Shown: piece by piece, positions 43,424-52,481 of the stretch
Layout: each line of letters begins with the position of its first letter
Numbering within the stretch: position 1 is the first letter of the stretch
Origin: Planctomycetota bacterium
GTDB lineage: Bacteria > Planctomycetota > JAJSAM01 > JAJVHW01
NCBI GenBank assembly: GCA_024280885.1
Contig: JAJRPF010000024.1
Coordinates: 1 to 64,000 of the forward strand
Direction of reading: 5' to 3'
DNA length: 64,000 nucleotides
Made by a program: the position numbers and the translations under genes
The notes under the pieces: generated by a model
Database searches by the model: none
The model's input: only the letters and a program-made list of their open reading frames with translations
Told to the model about the DNA's origin: nothing

Positions 43424-44182
43424 ATGATCGTCGTCGAGGGCTTTTCGAAGGCATACGACGACCGGCTCGCCGTATCGGCGCTCGGCTTCACCGTGCGGCC
43501 AGGCGAGATCGTCGGCCTGGTGGGACCGAACGGTGCGGGCAAGACGACGACGTTGCGCTCGATCGCCGGCATCCTGCGCCCGACGGCTGGCAAGCTCTCC
43601 GTTGCAGGTCACGATGTAGTAGAGAACCCCGTTGCCGCCAAGGCGGCGTTGGCTCTCGTTCCCGACGATCCGCCTCTCTTTCAGAGCCTGACGATCTGGG
43701 AGCACCTGGAACTGACGGCGCAGATTTACCAACTGCGTGATTGGGAGAGTCGCGGCGAGGAGTTGCTGGAGCGCTTTCACCTTGCGGATCGTCGTGACAC
43801 GCTCGCGGACGAGCTCTCGCGCGGCATGCGGCAGAAAACGGCCGTCTGCTCGGCGTTTCTGCACGAGCCGAAGGCGCTGATGCTGGACGAGCCGCTCACG
43901 GGTCTCGATCCACGCGCGATCCGCAATCTCTACAGCGCGATCCGCGACGCGGCCGCCGGCGGTGCGGCGGTCTTGCTCTCGTCGCATCTGCTCGGGCAGA
44001 TCGAGAACCTCTGTACGGGCTTCGTGATCCTGCGCGAGGGGCGACTCAACGCCGCGGGCACTCCCGACGAGATCCGCTCCGGACTTCCCGCGCTCGGCGA
44101 GAACGCATCGCTCGAGGAGATCTTCTTCCAGGTCACCGAGGGGACCGCCGAGACCGACGCCGCCACCGCGGCAGCCGAATGA
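43424..44182 (+). CDS. ABC transporter ATP-binding protein (ABC-2 type)
   Basis: A 252-residue ABC ATPase: Walker A GPNGAGKTTTLR, signature LSRGMRQKTAV and Walker B ALMLDEPLTGLD. The start is the ATG at 43424, which fits the usual short N-terminus (MIVVEGFSKAYDDR); the open frame upstream runs through repeat sequence. It partners with the membrane protein whose start overlaps its stop by 4 bases. Exporters of this type move lipids, polysaccharides, antibiotics or proteins; substrate is not evident. Confidence 0.88.
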   Translation: MIVVEGFSKAYDDRLAVSALGFTVRPGEIVGLVGPNGAGKTTTLRSIAGILRPTAGKLSVAGHDVVENPVAAKAALALVPDDPPLFQSLTIWEHLELTAQIYQLRDWESRGEELLERFHLADRRDTLADELSRGMRQKTAVCSAFLHEPKALMLDEPLTGLDPRAIRNLYSAIRDAAAGGAAVLLSSHLLGQIENLCTGFVILREGRLNAAGTPDEIRSGLPALGENASLEEIFFQVTEGTAETDAATAAAE

Positions 44183-45864
44183 GCATGGGCGGTCGGCTCC
44201 TCCACCCTGGCCTCGTCTGGCTTCTACGCCGTACACCCCGTACGTGGTGGCGCAGCATCCGGCGGCGCTTCAACGGATGGAAGGGTGGGCTGCTCGCGCT
44301 CTTCTGTGTCTTCTTCGCACTCATGATGCTCGCGCCGAACGTGATCGAGAGCCTGCTCGACAGGGGGGCTGACGATGGCGAACTCGCGGCCCGGGCGCGG
44401 GACTTCGGACCGCTCATCATGCTCTCGATGACGGCCATGTCGTTGCTCGCTCCGGCGCAACGCCGCGGCGGCCTCTACTTCAAACCGCCCGAGATCGGTT
44501 TGCTCTTTCCGGCGCCCATCTCACGTCGACAACTGCTCATCTATCATGTGCTCTCGCGAGCGCAGATCCAGGTGCTCTCGGCGGCGTTCATGACGCTCGT
44601 CATCATTCGCCATGCGCCGACGTGGTACGGCTGTGTCCTCGGCATCCTGCTCGCACTGCTCTTCCTGCAGATGCTCTCGCAGACGGTCGCTCTCGTGACG
44701 GCCGCAGCCGGACTCCGCCTGGCGCGGCCCGTGCGATTCCTGGTCTTCGCCCTCGTCCTTGCGGCGCTGTTCGTGGGCGGGTCCAGCGCCGTGGCGCAAC
44801 TACAAGTGAACAACGGACCGCTGGCCGCGATGTCAGCGCTCGTGGCGCATCCCGTGGTGCAGATCGTCACGCTGCCGTTCCTGCCGTTTGCGAGCACCTT
44901 CGCCGCTACGTCGATACTCGAGGCCCTGCTGTGGAGCGCGGTGTCGTGCGCCGTGCTCGCGTCGCTCCTCGCGATCGTGATGAAGCTCGACGTCGCCTAC
45001 GAAGAGGCGGCTCTCGCCGTGAGCCGCGATGTGCGTCGCAAGTTGGAACGCATGCGCTCCGGCGGCGGCGCGATGGCGATGATGGGGCCGTCGAGCGCGA
45101 AGTTCTCCGTACCGCACTTTCCGGAATTCGGCGGCGCCGGACCGATTGCGTGGCGACAGACCGTCGAGATCGTCCGCAACGCGCGCGCGGTGATGACGTC
45201 GATGCTCCTGCTCCTCCTCATGCCCGCGATCATGGGGGGGAGTGTGTTCTTTGCGTCGGATGGGAGCGGCAATCGGGCGCAGATCTTGGGACGTGTTCTC
45301 ATCCCGATGGCCCTGATGTTCTCCGTTGTGTGGACCCAGAATATCTCGTTCGATTTCCGGCGCGACCTCGACCGGATCGCGTACCTGCGCTCGCTCCCGA
45401 TCTCGTCGCTTGCCGTGGCCGCGGGGCAGATTCTCCCGGCGTCAGTCCTCTTGGCTGCGATGCAATTCGTCACAGTCGGAGCGGTCATCGTGCTGACGGG
45501 GTTGCTCCCGTTGCCCGTCGTGCCGGCGCTCTTCCCGCTCCTGCTTCCGTTTGCGTTCGCCGTCTTCGCCCTCGACAACATGCTTTTCCTGCTCTTCCCA
45601 CATCGCCTGGACCCGGACGATGCCGCCAACGTCGGCTTCATGGGGCGGATGATGCTCACGATGTCGCTCAAGTTCGCTGGCCTCTTCGTGATGCTGGCGA
45701 TCGCTGGCGGGATCGGGGCGGGGCTCGGTTTCCTGGCCGGGCGTTCGATCGTCGTCGGTGTGCTTGTCGCGGTGCTGCTGCTCGTCGCGATGGACGTCGT
45801 GCTGACGTTCCTCGTCGCGCGCACTTATGACGCGTTCGATCCCGGAAGAGACGTCCCGGCCTGA
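44179..45864 (+). CDS. ABC-2 exporter membrane subunit
   Basis: A 561-residue integral membrane protein with about ten to twelve hydrophobic segments and a conserved-looking N-terminal amphipathic region (LVWLLRRTPRTWWRSIRRRF). The layout matches the 'putative ABC exporter' group in which one polypeptide supplies the whole membrane part for a single ATPase. It overlaps the ATPase gene by 4 bases. Its last 40 bases overlap the convergent glycosyltransferase gene. Confidence 0.75.
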   Translation: MSMGGRLLHPGLVWLLRRTPRTWWRSIRRRFNGWKGGLLALFCVFFALMMLAPNVIESLLDRGADDGELAARARDFGPLIMLSMTAMSLLAPAQRRGGLYFKPPEIGLLFPAPISRRQLLIYHVLSRAQIQVLSAAFMTLVIIRHAPTWYGCVLGILLALLFLQMLSQTVALVTAAAGLRLARPVRFLVFALVLAALFVGGSSAVAQLQVNNGPLAAMSALVAHPVVQIVTLPFLPFASTFAATSILEALLWSAVSCAVLASLLAIVMKLDVAYEEAALAVSRDVRRKLERMRSGGGAMAMMGPSSAKFSVPHFPEFGGAGPIAWRQTVEIVRNARAVMTSMLLLLLMPAIMGGSVFFASDGSGNRAQILGRVLIPMALMFSVVWTQNISFDFRRDLDRIAYLRSLPISSLAVAAGQILPASVLLAAMQFVTVGAVIVLTGLLPLPVVPALFPLLLPFAFAVFALDNMLFLLFPHRLDPDDAANVGFMGRMMLTMSLKFAGLFVMLAIAGGIGAGLGFLAGRSIVVGVLVAVLLLVAMDVVLTFLVARTYDAFDPGRDVPA

Positions 45865-46748
45865 GTCGAAGCGGCTGCGGCGCGCCAGTCGGCGAAGGCG
45901 TGGTCCTCGACAATTGCCCCGTCGGCGATCAGGTGCGGCAGGTCGCGCGTCTGGAGTCGATATACGTCGCGGTAATAGCCTCGGAGGCCTTCCTCGCCGC
46001 CCGCTGCGTACACGTTCCACCACTCCGACTTGAAGCCCGCGACGTGGGGCGGCAATGGGATCCCGAATGCGCGCCGCAGCTTGTGGTACCAGAGCTTGCT
46101 GCGTAGGCCGTCGCGTTCGCGCCACGCCGTCAGACGCCGCACTTTCATCACGAACTGATCCTCGTCGCGAATCATGTAGTGATGCACGGTCGGCGTCGGG
46201 GGCGAGACGATCTCCCCTTCGAGTCGCCTGCTGCGATGTTCGTGATCGATACGCGTCAGCCATGCGGAGCGATAGAACGTCTTGCCCTCGCGGTAACTGG
46301 TGTGGAGCGGACTCTCCGGACCGGTCGTGCGATGCCGTTGTCGGTGATGCACCGGGCCGCTCGCTGCATCGTCGGCAGTCGGCAAGAAGAGCTTCTGCCG
46401 ACAGGTGAGCGCGGGCACATCCGGTGGTGTCTCGGCGAGATACTCCGGCAGTGTCGCGCCCGCCATCCAGTGGAACTCGTCGGTGTCGCTGACTCCCACC
46501 CACGCAACGCTGCGATGTCGTGCGCGTACCCGTTCAAGGAGTGCGTACCGCACCTTCTGGCGCACGGCGAAGTCGTGGAAGACCTCGGTCGAGGCGTGCG
46601 TGCCGAACCCGCGAATCACGTCCTGCGTGTGATCGGTGCTCTCGTTGTCGGCGATGCACACGTGATCGACGCCGTAGCTCAGATGATGCTCCAGGTTGAG
46701 TCGGAGCACGTCGGCTTCGTTTTTCGACGTGAGCAGGAGGACGATCAT
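45825..46748 (-). CDS. Glycosyltransferase family 2-like protein
   Basis: A 307-residue protein of the Glyco_tranf_2_4 type. The N-terminus has the GT-A nucleotide-binding layout (MIVLLLTSKNEADVLRLNLE, then VCIADNESTDHT) and the metal-binding region WVGVSDTDEFHW near residue 85. No transmembrane segment. Sugar donor and acceptor are unknown. Convergent with and overlapping the exporter gene by 40 bases; a palindromic repeat lies 48 bases upstream of its start. Confidence 0.82.
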   Translation of the reverse strand: MIVLLLTSKNEADVLRLNLEHHLSYGVDHVCIADNESTDHTQDVIRGFGTHASTEVFHDFAVRQKVRYALLERVRARHRSVAWVGVSDTDEFHWMAGATLPEYLAETPPDVPALTCRQKLFLPTADDAASGPVHHRQRHRTTGPESPLHTSYREGKTFYRSAWLTRIDHEHRSRRLEGEIVSPPTPTVHHYMIRDEDQFVMKVRRLTAWRERDGLRSKLWYHKLRRAFGIPLPPHVAGFKSEWWNVYAAGGEEGLRGYYRDVYRLQTRDLPHLIADGAIVEDHAFADWRAAAASTQAGTSLPGSNAS

Positions 46749-46795
46749 GGAACGGATCGTCGGTCACACGTGCGCGGAAGCCAACGAACGCGCAG

Positions 46796-46898
46796 GCGCT
46801 ACGGAGCCAGGACAGTTTCGGCAGAGTTCGGCGCACCGGTATCGACACTGCGAATGCCAACCTCCGAACTCTGCCGAAACTGCCCTGGCTCCGTAGCG
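46796..46898. repeat. Palindromic repeat, copy 2 (36-base arms)
   Basis: Arms at 46796-46831 and 46863-46898, near-perfect reverse complements around a 31-base loop, sharing about 30 of 33 arm positions with the copy at 17754. The loop sequence differs, apart from its first and last few bases. It begins 4 bases from the stop of the minus-strand LytTR gene. Confidence 0.9.
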
Positions 46899-46902
46899 CT
46901 CG

Positions 46903-47670
46903 TCATCGCGCCCCGAGTCGCAGCAGCACGGCCTGCCGATGGCCGCGCGCGACAGGTAACTCGGAACCAGCGCGCATCTTGACGCTGATATCCCCCGAAG
47001 CGAGTCGCTCGACGACGCTCACAGCATCGATCCGCACGACGTGACTCCGGTGGATGCGCAGGAAGGCATCCGGATTCAGACGCTTCTCGAGTGCCGCGAG
47101 TGTTGCGCGGGCGAGGAACTCGCCATCAGTCGTGTGGACCAGTACGTAGTTGCGCGAGGCCTCCAGACGCTCGACCTCCGCGACGTCGAGCAAGTGGAAC
47201 TGCTGACCGCGTCGTGCGGCGATACGCGTCGCACGGCGTCCGCGGTACGCGACGTCGTCGAGGAGCGCGCCGAGCGACGAAGACCGATCACGGATGTGTA
47301 CGAGCGCGCGCGCAAGCGCCGCCTCGAAGCGTTCGGCATCGAAGGGCTTCAGCAGATAGTCCGCTGCGTTCGCTTCAAACGCACGGAGAGCGAACTCGTC
47401 GTACGCGGTCACGAAGACGACCACCGGGCGCTCGTCGTCAGAGAGCGCCTGCAACACCTCGAAGCCATCCAGTTCCGGCATCTGGATGTCGAGGAAGACG
47501 ACGTCGGGCGCCAGTTCAGCGATCTTCTCGACGGCGCTGGCACCGTCGGCGGCTTCTGCGACGACCTCGATCTCCGGGTGGCGCGCGAGATGGCGCATGA
47601 CCTCCGCGCGCGCGAGCCGCTCATCGTCGATCACGAGCGCGCGCAGCGCGGCGTGCCGCTCCTCGCTCAT
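46903..47670 (-). CDS. LytTR-family response regulator
   Basis: A 255-residue two-component regulator. The receiver domain (about 5-125) has VIDDERLARAEV, the phosphoacceptor Asp in VVFLDIQMPELDG, and the TAYDEF...DYLLKPF region. The C-terminal LytTR DNA-binding domain (about 150-250) has LEASRNYVLVHTTDGEFLAR and LRIHRSHVVRID. The start at 47670 overlaps the stop of the kinase gene by 4 bases, so the two form a pair. A palindromic repeat follows its stop. Target genes unknown. Confidence 0.9.
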   Translation of the reverse strand: MSEERHAALRALVIDDERLARAEVMRHLARHPEIEVVAEAADGASAVEKIAELAPDVVFLDIQMPELDGFEVLQALSDDERPVVVFVTAYDEFALRAFEANAADYLLKPFDAERFEAALARALVHIRDRSSSLGALLDDVAYRGRRATRIAARRGQQFHLLDVAEVERLEASRNYVLVHTTDGEFLARATLAALEKRLNPDAFLRIHRSHVVRIDAVSVVERLASGDISVKMRAGSELPVARGHRQAVLLRLGAR

Positions 47671-48713
47671 CGTGCGCTCCGCGGAATGACGACGCGCACG
47701 CACGTGCCGCGCGGAACAGCCGCCGTCAGCGTCACGCTGCCTTCCGGACCGTAGAGCGTGGCGACGCGCTCTCGCAGACTACCGAGACCGATACCCTCCT
47801 GCGGCGGCGCCGACGATTGGCCGACTCCGTCATCACAAACGCTCACGACGAGCTTGTCCCCGTCCTCGGACGCCGACACGACGATCTCGCCGCCTGAGGC
47901 GCGCGGTGCGATCCCATGCGTGATCGCGTTTTCCACGAGGGGCTGCAAGAGCAGCGCGGGCACACGCCGCTCGAGGAGCGCGTCGGGCACTTCGATTCGA
48001 ACGCGCAGTCTGTCGCCGAAGCGGATCGACTGCAAGTCGATGTAGGGGCGCAGGAGCTCCAGGTCGGCGGAGAGCGGCACCTCGGGCGCATCGAGTCGGA
48101 GCACGGAGCGCAGCACATCGCCGAGTCGTACGAGCATGCGGCGCGCCTTCTCTGGATCCTCTTCGAGCGTGGCGGAGACGGCATGCAGAGTGTTGAAGAG
48201 GAAGTGCGGTTGAAGGCGAGATTGCAGCGCGGCCACGCGCGCCTCGGCGAGCTGGCGACCGAGGCTCTCGGCCTGGAGTTCTTGCGCCCGCAACATGCGC
48301 CGGCGGCGGTGATTGCGCGAGAGCACGACGAGCAGTGCGTAGATGACCCAGGACCATGGCATGATGACGCCCGTGCCGACGACGCTCGACACGACGTGCA
48401 GCAACGTGATGAAGAGTGCGCCGCCCACCACGAGGGCCGAGGCGTGCACCCAGACCCTGCGCCGTCGGCTCGCCAGCCAGGCGTCGAGTGCGAGCACCGG
48501 CGGCGTCAGGAGCACGTACGCAATCCACGCGGGGAGTGCGCTCTCGATCAGACCGATGAAGTCGTCGTCGTGCTCGTCCGTATGGACCAGCGTCGCGGTC
48601 ACGAGAACCGCAACCAGCGCCCACGCTCCCAACGAGAGTAGCCACGTGCGCGGCTGCAGTGCTGCGAGCGTCTCGGATCGCTGGTGGTCGTTGGTGTGGT
48701 CGCGCTGGTCCAT
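47667..48713 (-). CDS. LytS-type sensor histidine kinase
   Basis: A 348-residue membrane kinase starting at the ATG at 48713. About four membrane segments occupy residues 20-140 (WLLSLGAWALVAVLVTATLV, then IAYVLLTPPVLALDAWL). The His_kinase domain follows: HFLFNTLHAVSATLEEDPE with the phosphoacceptor His (about 190), and an ATPase part with LLQPLVENAITHG and VCDDGVG. It overlaps the LytTR gene and would phosphorylate it. No sensory domain other than the membrane segments is visible. Confidence 0.88.
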   Translation of the reverse strand: MDQRDHTNDHQRSETLAALQPRTWLLSLGAWALVAVLVTATLVHTDEHDDDFIGLIESALPAWIAYVLLTPPVLALDAWLASRRRRVWVHASALVVGGALFITLLHVVSSVVGTGVIMPWSWVIYALLVVLSRNHRRRRMLRAQELQAESLGRQLAEARVAALQSRLQPHFLFNTLHAVSATLEEDPEKARRMLVRLGDVLRSVLRLDAPEVPLSADLELLRPYIDLQSIRFGDRLRVRIEVPDALLERRVPALLLQPLVENAITHGIAPRASGGEIVVSASEDGDKLVVSVCDDGVGQSSAPPQEGIGLGSLRERVATLYGPEGSVTLTAAVPRGTCVRVVIPRSAR

Positions 48714-48848
48714 GCCGACGGTCAGGTTCAGGCCGCGAGTCGTGGCAATCAAGTGCGATACGTGCAAGCGGGATACGCGCGCGTCTGATTCGCGCGATTC
48801 GCGTCGGCCACTTCAGGGCCGGTCCCCGCGGTCGCCGACCGTCGGAGG

Positions 48849-49682
48849 TCAGCGCTGCGGCGCGTCGCCGGTCCCCGCGCCATCAGGTCGCTCGCCCCCG
48901 CCGCGGCGGCCGCCCTGGCCCGGCGCCGAGTGGAGACCGGCGTCGATGTCCTTCTGGCGCTCCTGGTAGAGCTCGAATTGCGAGTCATCGAGAATGCTGC
49001 GCATGCGCTCCTCGCGCTTTTGGCCGAGGTCGCGCATTCCCGTCCGGATCTTCTGCATACTCTCGGCGCGCTCTTCGGGCGTCATCCCCTTCTTGGGCGC
49101 GGCGTCGCGCATCATCGCGCGCGCGTCGTCCATCACGTCGCCCCACACCTTGCGCATGTCGGTGTTCTGGGTCTCGGTCAAGCGCGCTTCCTTGGCGAAG
49201 CTCGAGAGAGAGTACGCGACGAATGTATCCCGCTGCTTCGCGTTGTTCTCCGCGATCGCGCCCCGTGTCGCCGCCGCAACGGCCTTGCGGCCCGCTTCGG
49301 TGGCAAGGACGGCCGCGACCTCCTTCGCAATCTCTCCGGAACCAGGCATGCCCGCCGCCGGCAGCGCTCCGTCGATTTCCTCCACGCTGGACCCGGCCGT
49401 CGCCTGCCCATGGGCCGCCGTCATCGCAGGTGTCGATCCCAACGCCCCGACGCGCCGTGAGAGGCCGTCGATGCGCCGATTTTGACGTTTCACCTCGGTC
49501 GCAAGCTCTGCGACTGCGTCGTTGGAGCCCTCGATTGACTTGCTCAAAGCCCGCAACTCGGCGCTGAGATCCTGCTGCTCGGGCGGTGCCTCGGAGCAAC
49601 CGCTCGCCAGAGTCGTGGCGGCGATCAGCAGAGCGGTCGCCGTGGTGAGGGCGAACACGGGAACGAGTCGGCGGGTGGTCAT
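48849..49682 (-). CDS. Coiled-coil lipoprotein with Spy/CpxP-like C-terminus
   Basis: A 277-residue lipoprotein from the ATG at 49682: signal ending LASGC (Cys28). Residues about 35-75 predict a coiled coil (LSAELRALSKSIEGSNDA, KRQNRRIDGLSRRV). The C-terminal 110 residues are charged and helical (TETQNTDMRKVWGDVMDD, EERAESMQKIRTGMRDLG, REERMRSILDDSQFELY), resembling the LTxxQ-type periplasmic sensors of the Spy/CpxP group. Role unknown. Confidence 0.68.
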   Translation of the reverse strand: MTTRRLVPVFALTTATALLIAATTLASGCSEAPPEQQDLSAELRALSKSIEGSNDAVAELATEVKRQNRRIDGLSRRVGALGSTPAMTAAHGQATAGSSVEEIDGALPAAGMPGSGEIAKEVAAVLATEAGRKAVAAATRGAIAENNAKQRDTFVAYSLSSFAKEARLTETQNTDMRKVWGDVMDDARAMMRDAAPKKGMTPEERAESMQKIRTGMRDLGQKREERMRSILDDSQFELYQERQKDIDAGLHSAPGQGGRRGGGERPDGAGTGDAPQR

Positions 49683-49710
49683 ATCAGGTCTCTCCTGAGT
49701 CCAACAGCGA

Positions 49711-49741
49711 GGTCGAGTGACGGGTCGAGTGACGGGTCGAG
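49711..49741. repeat. 12-bp direct repeat, 2.6 copies
   Basis: GGTCGAGTGACG is repeated at 49711 and 49723, with a third partial copy from 49735. It lies in the 222-bp divergent gap between the lipoprotein gene and the gene at 49905, close to the lipoprotein start, so it could be a regulatory site or a slippage product. Confidence 0.7.
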
Positions 49742-49904
49742 CTGGCATGCTCGGCCCGTGCATTGGAAGCATACGCCCTCTTCCAGCCACGTCGTGGCCC
49801 ATGGGACGAACTGCCGGAGCGTGGGACGGACGGTGTGTCACGCCCCGCTTCGAACGAGCGCCCCGCGCCCAGAGCGGCCCGGGTAGACTGGCACGCGGGG
49901 TAGG

Positions 49905-52064
49905 ATGGCACGAATGGGCACATCACGAATGGGATGGCTGCGTGGGTGGCGACACGGGAGCGTCGGACTCTGTGTGGCACTCATGATCGCCGGAGCTCGG
50001 GCGCAGGACGAGCCGACGCGTTCGGTGAGTGATGACCTGGCCCGGATCGCATTGGACAGTCGGGACGAACGCTTCGATGCGGCGCTCTTTGCGCTGGGCC
50101 AGCGAGACGACGCTGCTGCCCTTCTGCGACGCTTGGCAGCGACGACGGAATCCGAGCCCGTGGCGTTGTTGGCCGAGGGGCTGTGGGGGCTCGCTATCGC
50201 GGGTGATCTCCGAGCGAAGACCGCCCGTCCGCTCCCGCACACGCCGTCGCGCGCGCGCTGGACGCTTCCCGTCCACCGCCTCGATCTGGGTGTGAACTTC
50301 CTCGTCGGGCGCGAAGTACCGCGTTTCCTCCGGATCCGCGAGGACGGGCGCGTGCGTCTTGCGCAGGAGGTCCACGCATTGGATGCCGACGGGCGTGCGG
50401 CGGTATTGCTGCGTCTACAGGGTATGCAGTACGCGACCGGCGCGCGCTTCCTCCCGTGGCTGACGTGGGCGCTCGATTCGCGTGACGTCTCCGGTCGTCA
50501 GCGTCTCGCGGCTGCCGAGGCGCTCTCGACGCGGCGGGACTCGGATACGACGCTGCGTATCGTGCGGTTGGCGGACGAGGCTCGGGCGTGGCGCCTTGGA
50601 ATTGATGCGCGCGCGACGCTCGCTCCGATCGCAGCGACGCGCACACGGGACGCGGTCCACTTTCTCCTGCGCGTCTCGGAGAGCCGCGTCAAGTTGCGCG
50701 ATGGTGGGGACCCCGCCCTCGCGCGCGATTTCCTGGCCGAGATTCGCGCATCCGATCCGGAACCCTACGCGGATGCGCTTCGCGGCGTTGGGCCGGGCTC
50801 GGTGTTCGAGAGCGTTCGTGTGTATCAGGCCGAGACGCAACCCATCCTGCACAGCACGGGCCGAGGCGTCCCTGGCGGTTGGCAAGCGCAGCGCGGACGC
50901 GACCGTACGCAACACATGCTCTACGGCCCCTACGTGAGCGACCTGCCGACGGACGGCGGACTGCACGCTCGATTCCGTTTCCGCGTTGACGCCGTCGCCG
51001 ACGGTCGGGCCGACGACGTCGTCGTGCAACTCGAGGTGACGAGCCAGGCGATGGAGCGCAACGGTTGGCGCGTGCAGACGCTCCCGATCCGCCGACGCGA
51101 GATTCGCCTTGGTGAGTGGGAGGAGCGCCACATGCCTTTCCACACGCATCCACAGAATGCGCGCATGGAGTTCCGTGTGTTCTGGGACGGCAAGTGTGAC
51201 GTCACGGTCGATCGCATCGACGTGCTGCGAACGCGTTCCCTCGCAGCGCGTGCATTCCCGCCCCGGGCGCCCATGCCGATGGCTGCGCAGATGCAACACT
51301 CCCAACGGCTGCCGGAGACGTCGCAGGCACTCTTCGACGCTTCGCTGCAAGCCTCGGGCCGGCTCTACCGGAGCGTGCGCCGCGTTCTCTTCGACGATCC
51401 CGACGCCGCCCGCGCTGTTCTGATTCGGGAGTCGAAGACGACAGGCGAGCGCGCATGGCGTGCGGATGTGCTCCTGACACGTATTGACCACCCCGACGAG
51501 TTCGCGCACCTCGCGGCTCGCCTCGATGACGTGATGACACGAGTGGAGAGCGCGCGGCTGCACAACGCGTACGTCGAGCCCCGACCAGAGCCGATCTGGC
51601 ACGACGCACTCGTCGACGGAACGTGCGCGGTGGAGATCGAGGGCGCGCCGAACGAGCGCTCTGGCATCGAGAATTGGGTTGACTCGACGATGTCGTTCCC
51701 GGTTCCCGGCCCGCTCACGGGTTACGGCACCGACGCCCCATCGGGTACGCCGCTCCTGCCATCGAGTGACCTCTGGCCAGCGATCTTCGCGGAGATCCTG
51801 CTCACCGAAGAGCCGCGCTCTCTTCCCCCGACCGATCCCGAGCCAGCACCGCCGCCGCGAGAGGGCGAAGCACAACCGGTTCCGCTCCCGCCGACGCGCC
51901 GCATCTCGACCGTCGGCCACCGTCGCCTGCACGCGCTCCAGTGGCTCGCGTGGCTCGGCGACGACCGCGTCCGCCCCACACTCATCGCATTGCGCAAAGA
52001 CCCCCGCGCAACCGCCGCCGAGCGCCGCGTAGCGGAGCGCCGCCTGGTCGACCTGGATCGATGA
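49905..52064 (+). CDS. Large exported protein of unknown function
   Basis: A 719-residue protein with a signal peptide (HGSVGLCVALMIAGARAQDE). The N-terminal third has helical pairs and an Ala/Leu-rich pattern; the C-terminal 45 residues (LHALQWLAWLGDDRVRPTL, then LRKDPRATAAERRVAERRL) look like HEAT-type repeats. The middle is beta-rich, with MPFHTHPQNARMEF and FRVFWDGKCDVTVDRID. Residues 630-665 are Pro/Glu-rich. No domain could be named. The stop overlaps the start of a broken CPBP gene. Confidence 0.68.
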   Translation: MARMGTSRMGWLRGWRHGSVGLCVALMIAGARAQDEPTRSVSDDLARIALDSRDERFDAALFALGQRDDAAALLRRLAATTESEPVALLAEGLWGLAIAGDLRAKTARPLPHTPSRARWTLPVHRLDLGVNFLVGREVPRFLRIREDGRVRLAQEVHALDADGRAAVLLRLQGMQYATGARFLPWLTWALDSRDVSGRQRLAAAEALSTRRDSDTTLRIVRLADEARAWRLGIDARATLAPIAATRTRDAVHFLLRVSESRVKLRDGGDPALARDFLAEIRASDPEPYADALRGVGPGSVFESVRVYQAETQPILHSTGRGVPGGWQAQRGRDRTQHMLYGPYVSDLPTDGGLHARFRFRVDAVADGRADDVVVQLEVTSQAMERNGWRVQTLPIRRREIRLGEWEERHMPFHTHPQNARMEFRVFWDGKCDVTVDRIDVLRTRSLAARAFPPRAPMPMAAQMQHSQRLPETSQALFDASLQASGRLYRSVRRVLFDDPDAARAVLIRESKTTGERAWRADVLLTRIDHPDEFAHLAARLDDVMTRVESARLHNAYVEPRPEPIWHDALVDGTCAVEIEGAPNERSGIENWVDSTMSFPVPGPLTGYGTDAPSGTPLLPSSDLWPAIFAEILLTEEPRSLPPTDPEPAPPPREGEAQPVPLPPTRRISTVGHRRLHALQWLAWLGDDRVRPTLIALRKDPRATAAERRVAERRLVDLDR

Positions 52065-52341
52065 CGCAGGACGCTGCCTGCGCGGGTTCCCTGGTGGCGC
52101 CCATCCTCGAGGAGACGTTCTTCCGCGGCGTGCTCTACCGCTACTTGCGAGGAACGAGCGCTTCGTTGGGGCGCGCTGGATCGGTCGTGATCAGTGGATT
52201 TGTGTCCGCGTTCATCTTCGCGTCGGTCCACCCGCAGTCGTGGATCGCCATCCCGGCCCTCGGGGCGACTCGCTCATCGCACCGATCGTGGCGCACAGCC
52301 TCTGGAACGGAGCACTCGTGACGATCACGTGGCTCGTGTAA
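52061..52341 (+). pseudogene. CPBP-family intramembrane protease remnant
   Basis: The first 65 codons from the ATG at 52061 encode the CPBP core: VAPILEETFFRGVLYRYLR (the EExxxR motif) and FIFASVHPQSWIAIPAL (the second motif). At about 52262 the frame breaks, and the third motif continues in another frame as GDSLIAPIVAHSLWNG, ending at a TAA at 52341. About 13-20 residues that normally link motifs 2 and 3 are missing, as are the N-terminal membrane helices. This points to an N-terminal truncation plus a small internal deletion that is not a multiple of three. Confidence 0.8.
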
Positions 52342-52481
52342 CTGACCGTCGGCGTCAGGCCAGCCTGTGTCCGGTCAGCGCGAGACAGCACTGCGACCCG
52401 CGCCGAACTTCGTTGTCGTCGAGCTTCGCACCTGTCCTGGCGTCTGCTGCTACCTTGGGGTGGGGCGCGGTAGGAGGCTCG

